DNA of 64,000 nucleotides. It comes from Bidens hawaiensis. Lineage: Eukaryota; Streptophyta; Magnoliopsida; Asterales; Asteraceae. How positions within the stretch are numbered: the stretch's first letter is position 1; each line of letters begins with the position of its first letter. Location of the stretch: contig JAIQDT010003016.1 of the NCBI GenBank assembly GCA_021521415.1, positions 124,001 through 188,000 of the forward strand, in the 5' to 3' direction. The notes below the pieces were generated by a model. It saw nothing but the letters and a program-made list of their open reading frames with translations, had not been told where the DNA came from and did no database searches. This document shows, piece after piece, positions 27,490 through 40,128 of the stretch. Both the position numbers and the translations under genes were made by a program.

Positions 27490-29906
27490 TCAGCTACTAA
27501 TACCAACAGACGCAAACTTTGAGACCAATCCAGGCTCGTTGGTCTTAACAGCTGCTACGTTTTCCAAACGCACCCAAATCGATTCACGTTTCTTGTTATT
27601 CTCCTTTTCTTTCAGTGCATCTTCTTGGTGTTTATTTAAGCATTCATCAAAGAATGATTGATCAGCATCTGAAAATATTTTCCTCACATTTAGGGTTAGG
27701 CTTTGAACCGCTTGATTCCAGTGACCGTGTGTGTTCTTCTCTAACGCGGGCAAGATTATTGGCAGAATCACCTTGCGGTTTTGAATAATCAGATTCCGTA
27801 TGTGATCGTTATTCCATAAGAATAAAGCCCGTTCAGCTACCTGTATAAAGCCATAATATAGCAATTATGAGGTGCAATTTTAATCGTTTACTTAAATGGG
27901 TCATTTTGGTGAATAGTGGTCTCAAACATTTAAAAACAAAATAAATAAATTACCTTTATTGTGATAAAGTGGTTAAATAATTATAATTAGCTCATTGACT
28001 AGTTACAGATTTTAAAAAATGTAAAACAGTGTTTGTGGGTCAACCCAGCTATATAAATGGCCCGTTTAGACGTGTAACCCAATCCGCCTAGCCCATATAA
28101 TTACTAATAGTAACAAACAATATTCGATTCTTATTCAAAATCAAATAGTTCCTCCCAAAACACACATCCAAACTATGGGTGTGAAACTCTTGGCACAACA
28201 CTAACCTAACACAATTTTCAGGTTTGGTTTTAGCATAAAGGGGTTCGGGTTGGTTTGCAAAACTGTTTAGCAAAATGGGTCGTCTTCATGTCAACCCACC
28301 AGGTTTGAAGGTGGACCCATTAATTTTATTTAATGTGCTTCAAATTTTGTTGTAAAACTGCTACGTTAAGGTAATAATAATATGCAAAAAAACAAAATAA
28401 TACATATTGGGTTAAAGTTAACAAGTTGTCTTCAAGTCAAATCGCGAATAGCAGTCATCACATGTTGAGGTTCATAATATGTCTGACAGGATTTTAGGGT
28501 TCGTGTTGGGTTGGACCGCCAACCCACGAACACGACCCGTTTAGCACCTATAATCCAATTATCCAAATACTATTTCCTATTGCATATCTTATTTCAACTA
28601 TTACTCAATTCTAACTATTCAGAATCACATTATTACTTTCAAAACACACATCAAAACATAATAACAATATCAAACATATTAAACTCAATAACCGTAGTAC
28701 CTGAAAATGTGAACTATTAAGACAAAGCCCAATTTGTCTAAACAAAGGCACCATGCATCTTTGAAACTCAGCACCTTGAGTAGCTTCTAGAACCTCCTCC
28801 AACTCACTTAAAAACATAACCTCCTTTGCACTATTAGTCACAGGCCAAAACTTCAACAAACCCCTAATAACCGTATCCGCCAACTTAAAATCTTTTTCCA
28901 CAAATTGTGTAATGCAATAAGACAACTGCTGATGATACATATTCAAACATTTGGGCTTATGAAGCGGGACCAAAGCCCGCATAAGAAACATCTTATGTTC
29001 TTCTTTCAAAGGCAATGCAAAACCGTTTATTATACTTCCCAATATCTCAAGCAGTTCAGCTATCCCGTTATGCTTCTCAGTCTCATATATGAAACTAAAA
29101 AAGATATTATTAATCGTTTTTCTGATAAACGGACGGTGCACCATGAACTTTCCATATATTCTGTGAAGACTCGTTTTCAAGTACTCGCGTTCTCTTTGAT
29201 CCTCCGAGTCGAATAAATCGAGTAATTTCAAAACGAACGAGTGATCAATATAACGTTTCGCGATTTTAGCGTCGGTTTCCGGGGCTGCAATGAACCGGAG
29301 GAGAAACTCATACACGATTTGGAGGTGAGGCCATGATGGGTCCATGCTCGGCACGTCATCTTCCGGGTCGTAAACATCCGGAAGCTTGAATTCGTTGGTA
29401 CACGAAGGCAACGATCTGAAAAGATTTGAAGTTATCATTTTCGTGATTTCTTGCATTGTGGCCTCGTTGAATTTCGAAGGTGCAGAAGCTACGTAATCGA
29501 CAAGTTCATGTAAAGTCTGTCTTTTTACATCTTTTTCTTTCAAATTCTTCGACGGGTCGGTAAAATCAAACACCACACAACACATATTCAACTTCTTTAT
29601 AAAAAGATTGTGTTTTTCTGCTGCGGGCACGTCACGAAAGCTCGGTAACGCCCCATAAGGCGCCTGGTTTAACCCGTGGGTTGACCCGAGTTGACCGGGC
29701 TTCTTCCCGGGGTTCGACTTGACATTTGGAGTAGGACTTCCATTAACAGACTTGCTCAAACCCTTACCCGATGAATCGACTTTAGACCCGTTATTATCAA
29801 CACCCGAATTCACCGGACTCGAAGCTGCATCATTCTTCCCAGCATTACTTTGGGGAGATTTAGAAGACTGCTTTCTTGGAAGCTTATTAAGTATTTGCTT
29901 AATCAT
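27490..29906 (-). CDS. PP2A B': PP2A B' (B56) regulatory subunit, gamma/zeta-like, two exons
   Basis: Exons 29906-28701 (1206 nt) and 27840-27490 (351 nt) join in frame through a GT/AG intron of 860 bases to a 518-residue protein, a normal length for the family. The N-terminus [12 protein letters not shown] followed by a Ser/Asn/Gly/Lys-rich disordered tail of about 80 residues is like plant B'-gamma and B'-zeta. The B56 HEAT-like domain runs from about residue 85 to 490, with [50 protein letters not shown] and [21 protein letters not shown] all intact. B' subunits select substrates and location for the PP2A holoenzyme, and plant members act in stress and immune signalling. The exact paralogue needs a tree. 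Confidence 0.93.
28020..28550. repeat. Possible decayed repeat in the PP2A intron
   Basis: GGGTTGGACCGCCAACCCACG, a near-palindrome at about 28505-28530, with GACCCGTTTAGCACCTA beside it, resembles one end of a hAT-like repeat. The stretch at 28035-28100 has similar ACCCA/GCCCGTTTAGAC words. No target duplication was found. Confidence 0.3.
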
Positions 29907-30330
29907 ATCCCCAAATCAAGAACCCTAATTCCCGAAATCAAGAACCTTTATGTATCCAAACAATCAGTCCTTCAATACCCAGATGGCAAAACGACACACA
30001 TTTACAAAATCTTGAAAGATTGGGATTAAAGAAGCCACCTTTGAGTTGAGTTGAATTGCATCTGTTGATTGAAAGTGAAATTGGAGTGATGGGTTAGTTG
30101 AATTGAATATTATTATTATAGAAGGTTGGGTTGGGTTGGGTTGGGTTGTGTTAATTGGATTAAGGAGAAGAGATATTTGTTGGGGATTTGGATTTGGATT
30201 TGGATTTGGATATAGGAAGAAGAAAAAATAGTGATTAGAAAAGAAACCCTAGAACTAGGGGAAAAGAGTTTCTTTGTGGTATTAGAATTTGGAAAAAAAA
30301 AACTAAAATTCAATTTTTATAGCATTATCT
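29907..30330 (-). promoter_or_regulatory. 5' region of the PP2A B' gene with two short tandem repeats
   Basis: On the plus strand a (TTGGG)5-type run lies at about 30124-30148 and a (GGATTT)4-5 run at about 30184-30212; in gene sense they are CCCAA and AAATCC units. They lie 220-310 bases before the start codon, so in the 5' untranslated region or core promoter. Confidence 0.55.
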
Positions 30331-33300
30331 ATCACTTGGTAAACTTGTTCAAACCCAAAATGTCTTTACTTTTACAAAATTGCCCCAGTTTTTTTTTCTT
30401 TTTAAATTGTTTTTTTTTATGTTTTATGTTTACTTATTTGTCATTTATGTCCAAACTATTTGTATTTTATTTTTGTTGTTGAATTTGTTGTTTAACAACT
30501 TATTTTGGGGAATCATGATTCAGAAGGTGATAAATACATGTTCCCTCAATGTTTTCGATGCTAAGAAACCTATATGGCTTCAGTACCACAGCAAGTTTCA
30601 AGGAGGGCGGGTTTGTGCCAGTGGATAATCGAGGTTAAGGAATTGGCCTCTTGTGGATTCTAAGGGGTAAAAGCCTTGGTTGACCCCTTGCCTTAATGAT
30701 GTTTCATTAATAATACTTCGGATTGATATGAGTGACTGAAAGTTGCATGGAAAAGATATTTAAATGTGACTATAACTTAGTAGGAAGTAACTAATGTTCG
30801 GTAGCAAACTAAACATTGGTAACAACTTTGTTATGTGGTAGCAACTTAGTTCAAGAGGTAGCAACTTTGTCTGTTTTATAAGCAAATTGACTAACAACCA
30901 ATTAAATTCAGTAGAGTTTTGTAATTTATATGGATTTTAGAACTTTCGTAGGAATATGGTTACTACCAGATGGAGTTCCAAATACTAATGAAACTGCGTT
31001 GGTTACACACCAATTGCCATACCTTTTCGTGAAATGTTGCGATGTTCACCTTAACCATTATAATGGTTCAAACACCGTATAAAGGAATAATCTGGTTTGA
31101 TTATCAAACATATACTTCAATTTCATATACAAGAATATCTTTCACTTTTTGTCTTATTCGGTTATTAGTTTCATTAGACATGGAATACTTTAAACTGAAG
31201 TGAACTCATTACATGGTTTAGAAAGTTACCCGAAAAAATAGGAAATACGAAATCTACAGTTTTCCACTTATATCTAATCTTCATCTTCAAGCTTGAGTTT
31301 GACTCGGCCTTATAACTCCAGTCGATGAATTAAAATACTTTTAAATTTAGTTTGAATCAACATGGTTACATGTATCATAATGTTACAATAGTACTAATCG
31401 TTGTAATATTAGTGAACTTAAAACTTTTAATTTTTTACTTTAACTTGGCGATTCAATTATATAACTTTATAACATTCACAAGATTTACTACCATAGTATT
31501 CATTTATAAGATAAACTCGAACTATGACCGCTCAATTAATAATACTCTATATTCACAACTGGATCAATAACATTTATAACTTTCATTTTCGTTATCGGGT
31601 GCAATCTCACTTTAATGGAGAAAATAACTTCATTCGCCGTTGTGGTAATTGTAAAGATTGAGATATCATTAAATTATATACATTTTAACTTGCAAGTCAT
31701 ATGTTCATTTAGAAACAGATGAAGTTCTATTTCATTAGAGTGAATTGTATTAGGTAACAAAACTGAAAGTTAAAAATATCATTAACTAGCTCTCTCATCC
31801 GAGTGAAGTATTTTTTAGGAGCCATTATCCTCAAATCATTCAATGTCATTAGCTTAACACATGTTATCATGAATTGGGTCATGGTCGTATATTCTGTATT
31901 AGTAAAATTCAATTTTTCTTGTTTTACCGCTCATACCTTTACGAATCTTAAATCTAAGTTATTTGGATTAGTCCCAGGCTCCTTTCAAGTTATTACATTT
32001 ATATGATTTATCTACATTGGAGAATAGTTTATTTTAAAAAATATATATATGATTTTTGTAACAATAAGAGTTTGGAAAAGATATCAAACTGTAAGGGGCA
32101 AATGATAAGTTTTCAAAATTTTGTCAGTTTCACTTAGACGTGTTGACTAGGCAAACTAAACACATTCAGTGTGTTTTGTACTTTAGCACCCATTGTGGGT
32201 AAAATATCTGGATTTCTCGATAAACTTATGGATTTAATTAAGAAACCATAAAGTACTAACCACTTTCAATTGCTATATGGGATGACAACACATAAAAAAA
32301 ATCATATTTGGAAAACCAAAATTAACAAGAAAATTCTCAAAAAAATTAAAATTGCAAATATAAATCATACTTGGAAATAAAATAAAATGAAAAGACAAAT
32401 TTGATATTAGCAAGTGATGTTTACCTTTTTTTTAATGTACAACACAAAAACCATTTTTAATAAAGTTTACATATATGCATGAATATAAAGGAGAAATCAT
32501 TATAATCATAACTTCAACGTGTCAATCAATTATTATTTCAGAACATGTAAGAAACAATGGATAGACGTTAGTAAGCATTTACAAGCACTACATCTATGAC
32601 TGATTATAAATTTATAATGGTGATTTGCATAATCTTTCAACAATAACAATATACTGCCATTTCACCCCATATAATCATTTTTAAATTCATGCCCTGCCAC
32701 GTAATACTTTCTTCTTTGATTAAAAAATAATAATGAAACTAAAATCTCATACACAAATACTAATGATTTATATTATTAAAAATTTAATAAAAATTAAAAA
32801 CTGTTAGTAGATCAGTCCAATTTGGCCTATTAATCATATTAAACTAATCTTTACATTCTTACAGGAAAAACCAAAAACTTTTACATTCTTAAAAAACTTA
32901 AAAACTATATTTTTTTTTCTGTCAAGAATGATTTTCCAAACAAAATAAACAATGCATCAAAATTGATGTTGGACCCATGAAAGCACCACCCCATAAAGGC
33001 ACCAAGTCTAGAGAGGGCGTTTTGGCCAAGCCATGTGACCAGGTCAAGTCAAATTCCATGAACCTAACGACCCTAAACTGCATGGTCAAATCAAGTCAAC
33101 GGGCACGTCAGCATAACGAACTAAGCAATAGACGTTTTTTTAACCACAGAGCGCCTCCAATATGAAGTTTTTTTTAGGAAAGAGCGCGAGTTATGTTCTT
33201 ATGCAAGGGAAAGGAGAGTAATTTTTGTTCTACAACTTCTAATGGATTTATGTGAGTAAATATAGACAAAAGATAGTGTTTATATTGTTGTGACAAGATT

Positions 33301-34072
33301 TAAGGTTTGAACAACTGCCCACATGAACTCGTTTTTAGCACCCTTGTTGAAGAAGCTCTAATACTTGGCCAAATGAGGGAAAAAGACTTGTCTAAAGTAA
33401 GAAAATCTATAATTACAAAATTAGTTTTGTATAAAAGAGCATATAACACTTGCACATAAAAGAGCATATATATACTTGCACATACAATTCTCATCGTTCT
33501 CTATTTAAAATTCCATGTATATATTCAAACCCCAATACGACTACCATGATTGATAAGAAAAAGCATGCTAAAGTATTTTTAATTCGACCAATTTAACTTA
33601 TCTGAAAAAAAAAAAACAAACTGACCCGTTATCAAGACATCACTTCCACAACCGAATCCAACAACCATAAGACAGACTCATACTTCACTTAAAAAGATAT
33701 AAACACACACATATAAAAATGTACGTATCTATATATATGTGTATAGATGCATACATGTCTATATGTCTGTGTGCACACACAAAGATAAGACAAATATCCA
33801 AGTAAAGGAATAGTGGAAGTTCCAATTCTAATTTCAAGCTTAATTTGTTCTTCACAAACTCACTAATTTTAACCTTTTGTTCCCTACAGCTTTGACAGAC
33901 AACACTAGTCTAGGATTAAACAAGGCAAAGATTCTTTGACAGTTATATTTCACACAATAAATAACATAAAACTTATTCATTGTGCAAGCAAACTCTCTTC
34001 TTTGCACTATACAATTTCTCCCACAAGAAGCAAACTCCGCAGCTAATTTAACTCCACAAAATCATTACCTCA
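30331..34072. other. 3.7 kb spacer without a recognised gene
   Basis: A/T-rich sequence with many stops in all frames. A GC-richer patch at 32975-33170 looks like a fragment of a small DNA repeat, but no ends could be matched. The last few hundred bases are presumably the 3' untranslated region of the EBS-like gene. Confidence 0.5.
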
Positions 34073-36371
34073 TCATCGCTTTCTGCGCTTTGTTTCCACC
34101 TGCATCAGTCACGTACTGTCCGTTTAGATAACCAAAACACACGTAATATAAACAAAGCAAACATCTGATTAATATAAACCTTGGCATCAGAAGATGGTGA
34201 TACAGGGAATGAGTTTGACGGTCTTTTGGCATCGTCATCAGATGAGCAGTCAGAGCACAAAAACTGGTCTAATTTCTTTGCCTCATCAATTGTCATCCCC
34301 ATGCAATTCGGATGAAACCTGCATAAGTTTAAAAAGCAAGTAAAACAGAACTCGTTTAGATATGTGTGTACATATTTGCAGGTTATTCTAGTTGGACTAT
34401 CGCCCACAAATTGCATAATAGTTCGGTCATGTTTAAGATATCCTGATGACAGTCATGTAACCAACTAAATAGTACCAAAATATACGAACATGTATATATA
34501 AGCCACATATAATGATATTAATTAGTGCATTTATAGATGTGCATGCATGGATGCATCTGTTGGGAGAGGAAGAAAAAACAAACCAACTCTATATAAATGA
34601 GGGAAAACATAGAAATGTATTCCATTTAAATTGAACAAATGAAAGTAGCATTTTGTGTAAATTCTAGAACCAGTTGAATAACATCATTAGGAAGTTTTGA
34701 GTACAAGCAGGAAACATTGTAGAGACTTAAAATAATAAAGAGAGACCTCAAACAGGAAAACATGATAATGTTGCCATGTAAAAAATCGAGGGCGCTCAAA
34801 TATGCTGACCTACTTAAGCCATAAATGACAAACTCTTGATGAGATAAAAAGTCTTTTCAATAAGATATAAAATTATGTGATTATTCTATTTATAGATATG
34901 CATGACCTTTTTAAGTGTAACGCATTGGATAGGATATGAAATCAAGTTTCACCCTTCCAGATATGTTATTACATTTAATTATAAAAACAATTATAACATA
35001 TTCTTTAATTCACAAGTAAATTAGTGATGTGTGTAGACTAAAATCCTTCAACAATTTATAAGACTTTTCTTATTATGGGAAAAAAGTCATCACTATGTTA
35101 GATGGTTAGTAAAACTCCACTTGCATAAATATTCCTACCATCTTACTTGAAACACATATACCTTAACAAGCTAAAATAAAACAAGCTTCTTACTTGAAAC
35201 ACATTTACCATCATCATGCAAATTTCAATATATTTATTCAGTCAAACAATATATATATATACCAGTCCTTGCATCCTTCACATTGCACCATCAAGTCATC
35301 CGGGTTGTATGGCATTTCACATTTGCAGTACCTTTATGTCAAAAAACAAAACGCCATTAGTTTACACAAAACTCAAATTCACACCAAAAACCACGTGACT
35401 TGTGAAACAACGAACAAATAATACTCACACTGCAACACGATCAGGAGTGAATCCACCCGTAGACGCCTTGTACTCAAACCTACAGAAGTAATCCTCAGTA
35501 CCAACATTATCAAGCTTGGTATAGTTCTTGAAAGAGTGAACTATACACTTTCCTTCAATAGTGTGAGCGCTCTGCATATCATAATGATCTGAAAGAAACA
35601 GCTCTTTGACTCCATGAAACTGTCTCCTTCCACCCATGGATTCCTCGGGGCGATAGTACCACCTGACCCTAACTTTGACATTGTTCCTGTGATCAGCTTC
35701 AAGCTTCTCCACTCGAGCGACGTATGGAGGCTTATCAGAATCAGAAGGCCTCATTAACACACAGTCTCCAGCTGCGAAATCAAGTCAAAATCAGTACCTA
35801 AACGCTAGAAAGCTGTTCAAAACCAACATGTATGTATATATAAAAATCCTAGTTTTTGGAAGTTTGTTATAATCAAAAGGCCTCATTAACACACAGTCAA
35901 AATTAAGCGCTTAAACCGTAGAAAGATGGAAATGAAGATGTATATACAAAATATCCTCTTTTGTGAAGGCTTATCAGAATCAGAAGGCCTCACTAAAACA
36001 CTGCCAAAGCAATTCAAAATCGAGTTCAAAATCAAAATGTAGATACAAAAATCCACTTTTGTGGAAGCTTATCAGAATGCCTCATTAACACACAGCCAAA
36101 TCAGCTCAAAATCAACACTTAAACCCACCCTAGAAAGATCAAAAAAAAGAAAAATCCTGTTTTTATCAGAATGCCACATTACCACACAGTCAGCAGCTGC
36201 AGCTGGCAAATGATAAAGCCTAGAAAGGTGAAATAAAAGTTGAAAAAGACAATCTGTAGCTTATACATTGAAGCATGAGATAGATATAATAGACATACGT
36301 CTTACAACTTTGTTGGTGCCTTTGATAGTGTAGGAATCCAAGTCTTTCTTTCCAGGTTTCGTCTTAGCCAT
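34073..36371 (-). CDS. EBS: EBS-type BAH-PHD chromatin reader, five exons
   Basis: Exons (minus): 36371-36299, 35771-35429, 35331-35263, 34318-34180, 34099-34073, all GT/AG, total 651 nt (216 aa). The N-terminus [18 protein letters not shown] leads into a BAH domain (about residues 24-140: [43 protein letters not shown]). A PHD finger follows (about 141-190) whose Cys4-His-Cys3 ligands can all be seen from [11 protein letters not shown] through FHPNCMGMT to CSDC. It ends in a basic tail KRRKR. In Arabidopsis EBS, BAH reads H3K27me3 and PHD reads H3K4me2/3 to repress flowering genes; the same nuclear role is inferred here. The close relative SHL is less likely given the N-terminus and the EAKKLDQF segment. 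Confidence 0.93.
35728..36215 (-). repeat. Tandem duplicates of the exon 2 acceptor region in intron 1 of EBS
   Basis: The phrase CTTATCAGAATCAGAAGGCC...TCATTAACACACAG, which is the 5' end of exon 2 plus its acceptor, recurs in decayed form starting near 35864, 35968, 36065 and 36159. Units are about 95-135 bases, and each copy is followed by related A-rich filler. Only the first copy keeps the coding frame. Confidence 0.8.
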
Positions 36372-36600
36372 TATTACTCAAATGGATCTGAGACTGAGAC
36401 TAGTTAAAAAAATAAATAAAATAAGAGGAGCGTTAGAGTTAGAATAGAAAGAAACCCTAGATTTTAGGTACTAGTGTTTGTAGGAATTGAGTGGGTGCTA
36501 GTGACAGTGTTACCATTAAAGCTTGCAATATAACGGCACGCATCGATCTTCACAATATCAATTACCACATTACACCTCTCTTTCACTCTCTCCCATAAAT

Positions 36601-36690
36601 CAAGAATGCCACATGATAATAACAAGAGCACCACTGGTGGGGCGCCACGCCATCCCCACCCAACCCGTGAAGCCAGATAGCGTTGGGAAC
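36601..36690. repeat. Direct repeat copy A flanking the TRIM element
   Basis: It shares CAAGAATGCCACATGATAAT, CCATCCCCACCC, GAAGCC and ATAGYGTT in the same order with 38113-38180. It lies between the EBS 5' region and the TRIM. Confidence 0.6.
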
Positions 36691-36748
36691 ACCGTTCCTG
36701 GGACGCTGGTGTGTGTGTGGGTGGGTGTGGGGTTCCTACATAGCACAG

Positions 36749-37024
36749 TGTCACGGAGTTATCCCTTTGACTCCGTGTGGCGCCCGAAGGCCGGCCAATC
36801 GGTCTGCTCATGATCAGGGCTTGCTGGTTTCGTCCTACCTTGGACTCATCAGGCGAGCGGCAACAACTCGCAACCAGCGATGCGTTCGTCGTGCCAGCAC
36901 GACTAGGCATGTACGCCTTCTTTCTCGTTGGGGCCGTGCCTAATGAAGTCCGAGACGAGCCAACAAACCCAAGCGTTACAACACAAATCAAGCATCTCGA
37001 TCTTCAAATATTTGGTCCGTGACA
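36749..37024 (-). repeat. TRIM terminal repeat (3' side in element sense)
   Basis: TG...CA unit of 276 bp matching 37518-37794 with scattered substitutions. Confidence 0.9.
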
Positions 37025-37503
37025 CTCTCCCACCACCATAACCATGCACGTCCTCGTGCATGCACTTGTCGTCCCATACCGACGTGCAAGACTTAGACGT
37101 TGGTCTTCCTATATGCCATGCATGTCTGAAGGGCAAGTTCGCCGTCCCATACCAGCTCACAAGCCGAAGCCATACGTTTTGAGAATGATTCACTCTGATA
37201 AATGGGACACCCGGTAGTTCAGCCAAAATGTGAGTTAGCCGTGTCGGTTAATTATGCCGTCGGATTATATGACGCCGACGTTCGCCAACCTAGCAGACTT
37301 CAACCCAGATAACGGCTCTGCCATACCGTAAAACTTTTAACACGAGCACGGTTCACTGGACTAGGGCGGAGCTCACGATCCCATAATCGCGGCTTACAAA
37401 GACCATTCGATCTTTTCCCACCACCATTGCATAACTCATCCTCGACGTTTTTAAGCTCTTTTTGGTTGAGTGTGCACGTTCCAACGTATCCTAGGTTCGA
37501 CCT

Positions 37504-37515
37504 GCTCTGATACCA
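37504..37515 (-). other. TRIM primer binding site
   Basis: Minus strand TGGTATCAGAGC, complementary to initiator tRNA-Met, two bases from the 5' terminal repeat. Confidence 0.85.
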
Positions 37516-37517
37516 CT

Positions 37518-37794
37518 TGTCACGGAGTTATCCCTTTTGACTCCGTGTGGGGCCCGAAGGCCAGCCAATCGGTCCGCTCATGATCAGGGCTTGCTGGTTT
37601 CGTTCTGCCTTGGACTCATCAGGCGAGCGGCAACAGCTCGCAACCAGCGACGCGTTCGTCGTGCCAGCACGACTAGGCATGTACGCCTTCTTTCCCGCTG
37701 AGGCCGTACCCAATGAAGTCCGGGACGAGCCAACAAGCCCAAGCGTTACAACACAAATCAAGTATCTCGATCTTCAAATATTTGGTCCGTGACA
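37518..37794 (-). repeat. TRIM terminal repeat (5' side in element sense)
   Basis: TG...CA unit of 277 bp directly beside the primer site. Confidence 0.9.
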
Positions 37795-37798
37795 ACAG

Positions 37799-38689
37799 GC
37801 TCACTTTTCATGGTCAAAACATAATCGTTGTAAAATAGCTAGATTTTTTTTATATTTTTTAAAACTATTTTATTTATAACCATCCTCCATATACATCAAA
37901 CATACCATCTTTTTAGGCGAATTGGAATTTTAACGGAGGTACAGTAAAAACAAATAGTGTGAAAGTTGAGATCAGTGACAACTATTTTCAAAGTTGAAAT
38001 TATTATCGGTCAGCTGCATTAAGTTGGTTATATTAAAATCCAATTTTCTTTTCTTTTTTTTTTTTAAAAAAAACACATCTTCTCATTCTTTCATTTTCAA
38101 TCAAAATCAAAACAAGAATGCCACATGATAATAACAACACCCGTAGTGCCATCCCCACCCATGAAGCCCCATAGTGTTAGAATAGAGACGGTGTCAGAGA
38201 CGCAATTCGATCCGGTGCTTTAAGACGAGCCGAATACACAACCCGGTTCGAGCAAAGCCGAACGAGTACAGTCACACTAAAAGAAAGACATGACCAAGCC
38301 TCTTTCTAAAAAAACAACTCAACTATGGACCCCGAGAAGCTTTTGACCCTTTCACTGTCATGTTGCGCAGGTCTCGGAAGATCCCGAGTGTTGTAAGTGT
38401 TGTTTAATAAAAAAATTTTATTTTTATACTAAATTTTCTTTAAAAAAAATATTAATGTTACTAATATGTTTTCTACTTTTTTTTTTGTCAACTATCAAAC
38501 ATTAGGCATTTTTTGGGACAAAGTTTGGAACTTTTTTCAACGAAATGAGCAAACGGGATGACTACTGAAAGCCTGATTCTTTACGGGAAAATGGTCTGAT
38601 ATAAACGGTGGATGGTAACTCTTTCAAGGGGTTTACAATTGACATTATAAATCATGGGGTAGTGGTGTCGGTGATGCTAAAATTATTGT
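37799..38689. other. Spacer including direct repeat copy B
   Basis: Copy B of the repeat that flanks the TRIM lies at 38113-38180. The rest has a T-rich run and no recognised gene. Confidence 0.5.
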
Positions 38690-39278
38690 GGTGGCATTGA
38701 CTGAGTACCAAGGTGCTCGAGGTACCTTTATATATATGAATTGTTTGAAATTTCTTCGTCATCACACTAAGTGGAACGTTGTACCCCCCCCCCACGGGTC
38801 GGGTTCAGAAGTATGTGGCGAGCAAAAAGGTCCAAAACATTGTCCTTGGTTAATCCTGAAGCGCCGCAATCCGTGCTCGAAACTTCGACATAAATGATGA
38901 CGAAGTCGATATGAGTATGCGGAGTTGCTTCGACCGAGCGATAAAAGATATTGTGGAAAAAGGGAAGGGGAGGGGCCATCGGCGGCGAGTGCGCGTGTAG
39001 AAGTTAGAGAAGAATTAACCTAAATGAACCCCCGACTCACCGATATACACGATCTTGGGAGTCAATGTTTCCAGGTGATGCAACGAAATCCTGATTCTAA
39101 CAAGGTGTTCGTCGATAATGAGAGGCAAATGGACAAAGATCTCGCTTTTTTGCAGGAACCGGTCGACTACGTTACCGGATATGCCCGGAGACTAGTGGAA
39201 ATCAAAAGGAATAAAATTATTAAAAAATATAAGCTTGACAAGTCATATTTATTTTTAGTACCACTGATGGTTTTTTAA
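38690..39278 (+). pseudogene. Frameshifted fragment resembling a SANT/NAM-associated (PIF/Harbinger-type) protein
   Basis: Three frames must be linked: LTEYQGARGTFIYMNCLKFLRHHTKWN, then RAKRSKTLSLVNPEAPQSV, then NDDEVDMSMRSCFDRAIKD, with stops or shifts between and a further open piece at 39024-39278. The order (a helix ending in a Trp-containing 'H-x-KW' motif, then KRSKT with a Ser/Pro/Glu-rich tail) is like the Myb/SANT and NAM-associated proteins that accompany PIF/Harbinger transposons. Similarity is weak and judged by eye. A poly-C run near 38785 is a likely indel site. Confidence 0.35.
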
Positions 39279-39895
39279 TGTATTTGTTTTAATTTTAATG
39301 TAGTTTTTATAATTTATTTTATTTAATAAAATGTTATTTGCATTATTTTAAATAAAAAAGAAAAAATAATAATAATGAGGTAATGATTGGAAGATGTTTC
39401 ATCTACTACATCCCAGTTAGCCATAAAGCCCTTATGATGACGTGGCGTCACATGACGCGTAACGACCACATAAGGGTTCTATTCACTACACATGTTCTAA
39501 CAACAATAACTAGTAAACTCCATGTCATAACAAAGCTATTGAAGGCCATCTCAATAGATCAAGAGGTTGCTTCCCCTTAGACTCTCGGCTCCAAATACCA
39601 CCTGATCACCACCGCCACTGTCCCCCGCCTAACCACCACCATTGTTGCCATTGCCATTTTTTATTTTGTATTTTGATGTATGCATTTATGTCATTTGTAT
39701 TTTACTTCTGCGGTTTTTTTGCTACTAAGTAAAATAAAGTAATAATTTATTTCATTCTTATAGATTAACCAAACAAGACAAATGAATGCTAATGATCCAT
39801 TTCATTCTGTCATCCATTCTATTCCACACACCTACATTCCATTACCTTCTACCAAACACGTAAGTAGATATGGATATGTTGGGTTTTGTATTTGT
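39279..39895. other. Spacer, nothing recognised
   Basis: A/T-rich, with a GC-richer patch at about 39430-39470 (GACGTGGCGTCACATGACGCG) that may be the end of a small DNA repeat. Confidence 0.4.
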
Positions 39896-39905
39896 ACATA
39901 GTGTG

Positions 39906-40118
39906 AACAATGAGATTATTGGCGACATTAAGTCTTTTGGTTTCCTTTGGTTCAAACATAGAGCTAAAAGGAAAATGATAGAATAGTCAAACAATTATAA
40001 TTTTAATTTAATGTAATTGTGTTGGGCATAATGTTTTTGGTCGCTTTGCTCTGGGTTGTGGAGTAGGCTTGTTTGGCGCTTGACGTTTGTTTATAAAAGT
40101 TACAATTCAAAAAAAAAA
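39906..40118 (+). mobile_element. 5'-truncated LINE (L1-type) 3' end with poly-A tail
   Basis: The 10-bp duplication ACATAGTGTG at 39896-39905 and 40119-40128 brackets a segment ending in a run of ten A. Its start encodes NEIIGDIKSFGFLWFKHRAK, matching the pattern of the C-terminus of plant L1-type reverse transcriptase proteins (FLW..-RAK). The rest is 3' untranslated sequence. Poly-A, truncation and a variable-length duplication are the marks of target-primed insertion. Confidence 0.82.
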
Positions 40119-40128
40119 ACATAGTGTG

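Larger units (their letters stand above)
36749..37794 (-). mobile_element. TRIM (terminal-repeat retrotransposon in miniature, 1046 bp)
   Basis: Two direct repeats of about 276 bp (36749-37024 and 37518-37794) each begin TGTCACGG and end CCGTGACA. They enclose about 490 bp with no coding capacity. Next to the right repeat lies TGGTATCAGAGC on the minus strand (37515-37504), a Met-tRNA primer site two bases from the repeat. Next to the left repeat is a purine-rich tract on the minus strand (TGGTGGTGGGAGAG). ACAG flanks both ends (36745-36748, 37795-37798), perhaps part of a 5-bp duplication. The repeats differ at roughly a dozen or more positions, so the insertion is not recent. Confidence 0.9.

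Noticed and set aside
30120..30150. Telomere-like repeats
   Set aside because: The unit is TTGGG, not the plant telomere TTTAGGG, and there are only about five copies.
36464..37792. Several long frames on both strands with similar peptides repeated twice
   Set aside because: They fall in the TRIM terminal repeats and recur because the repeats do. They have no plant protein character.
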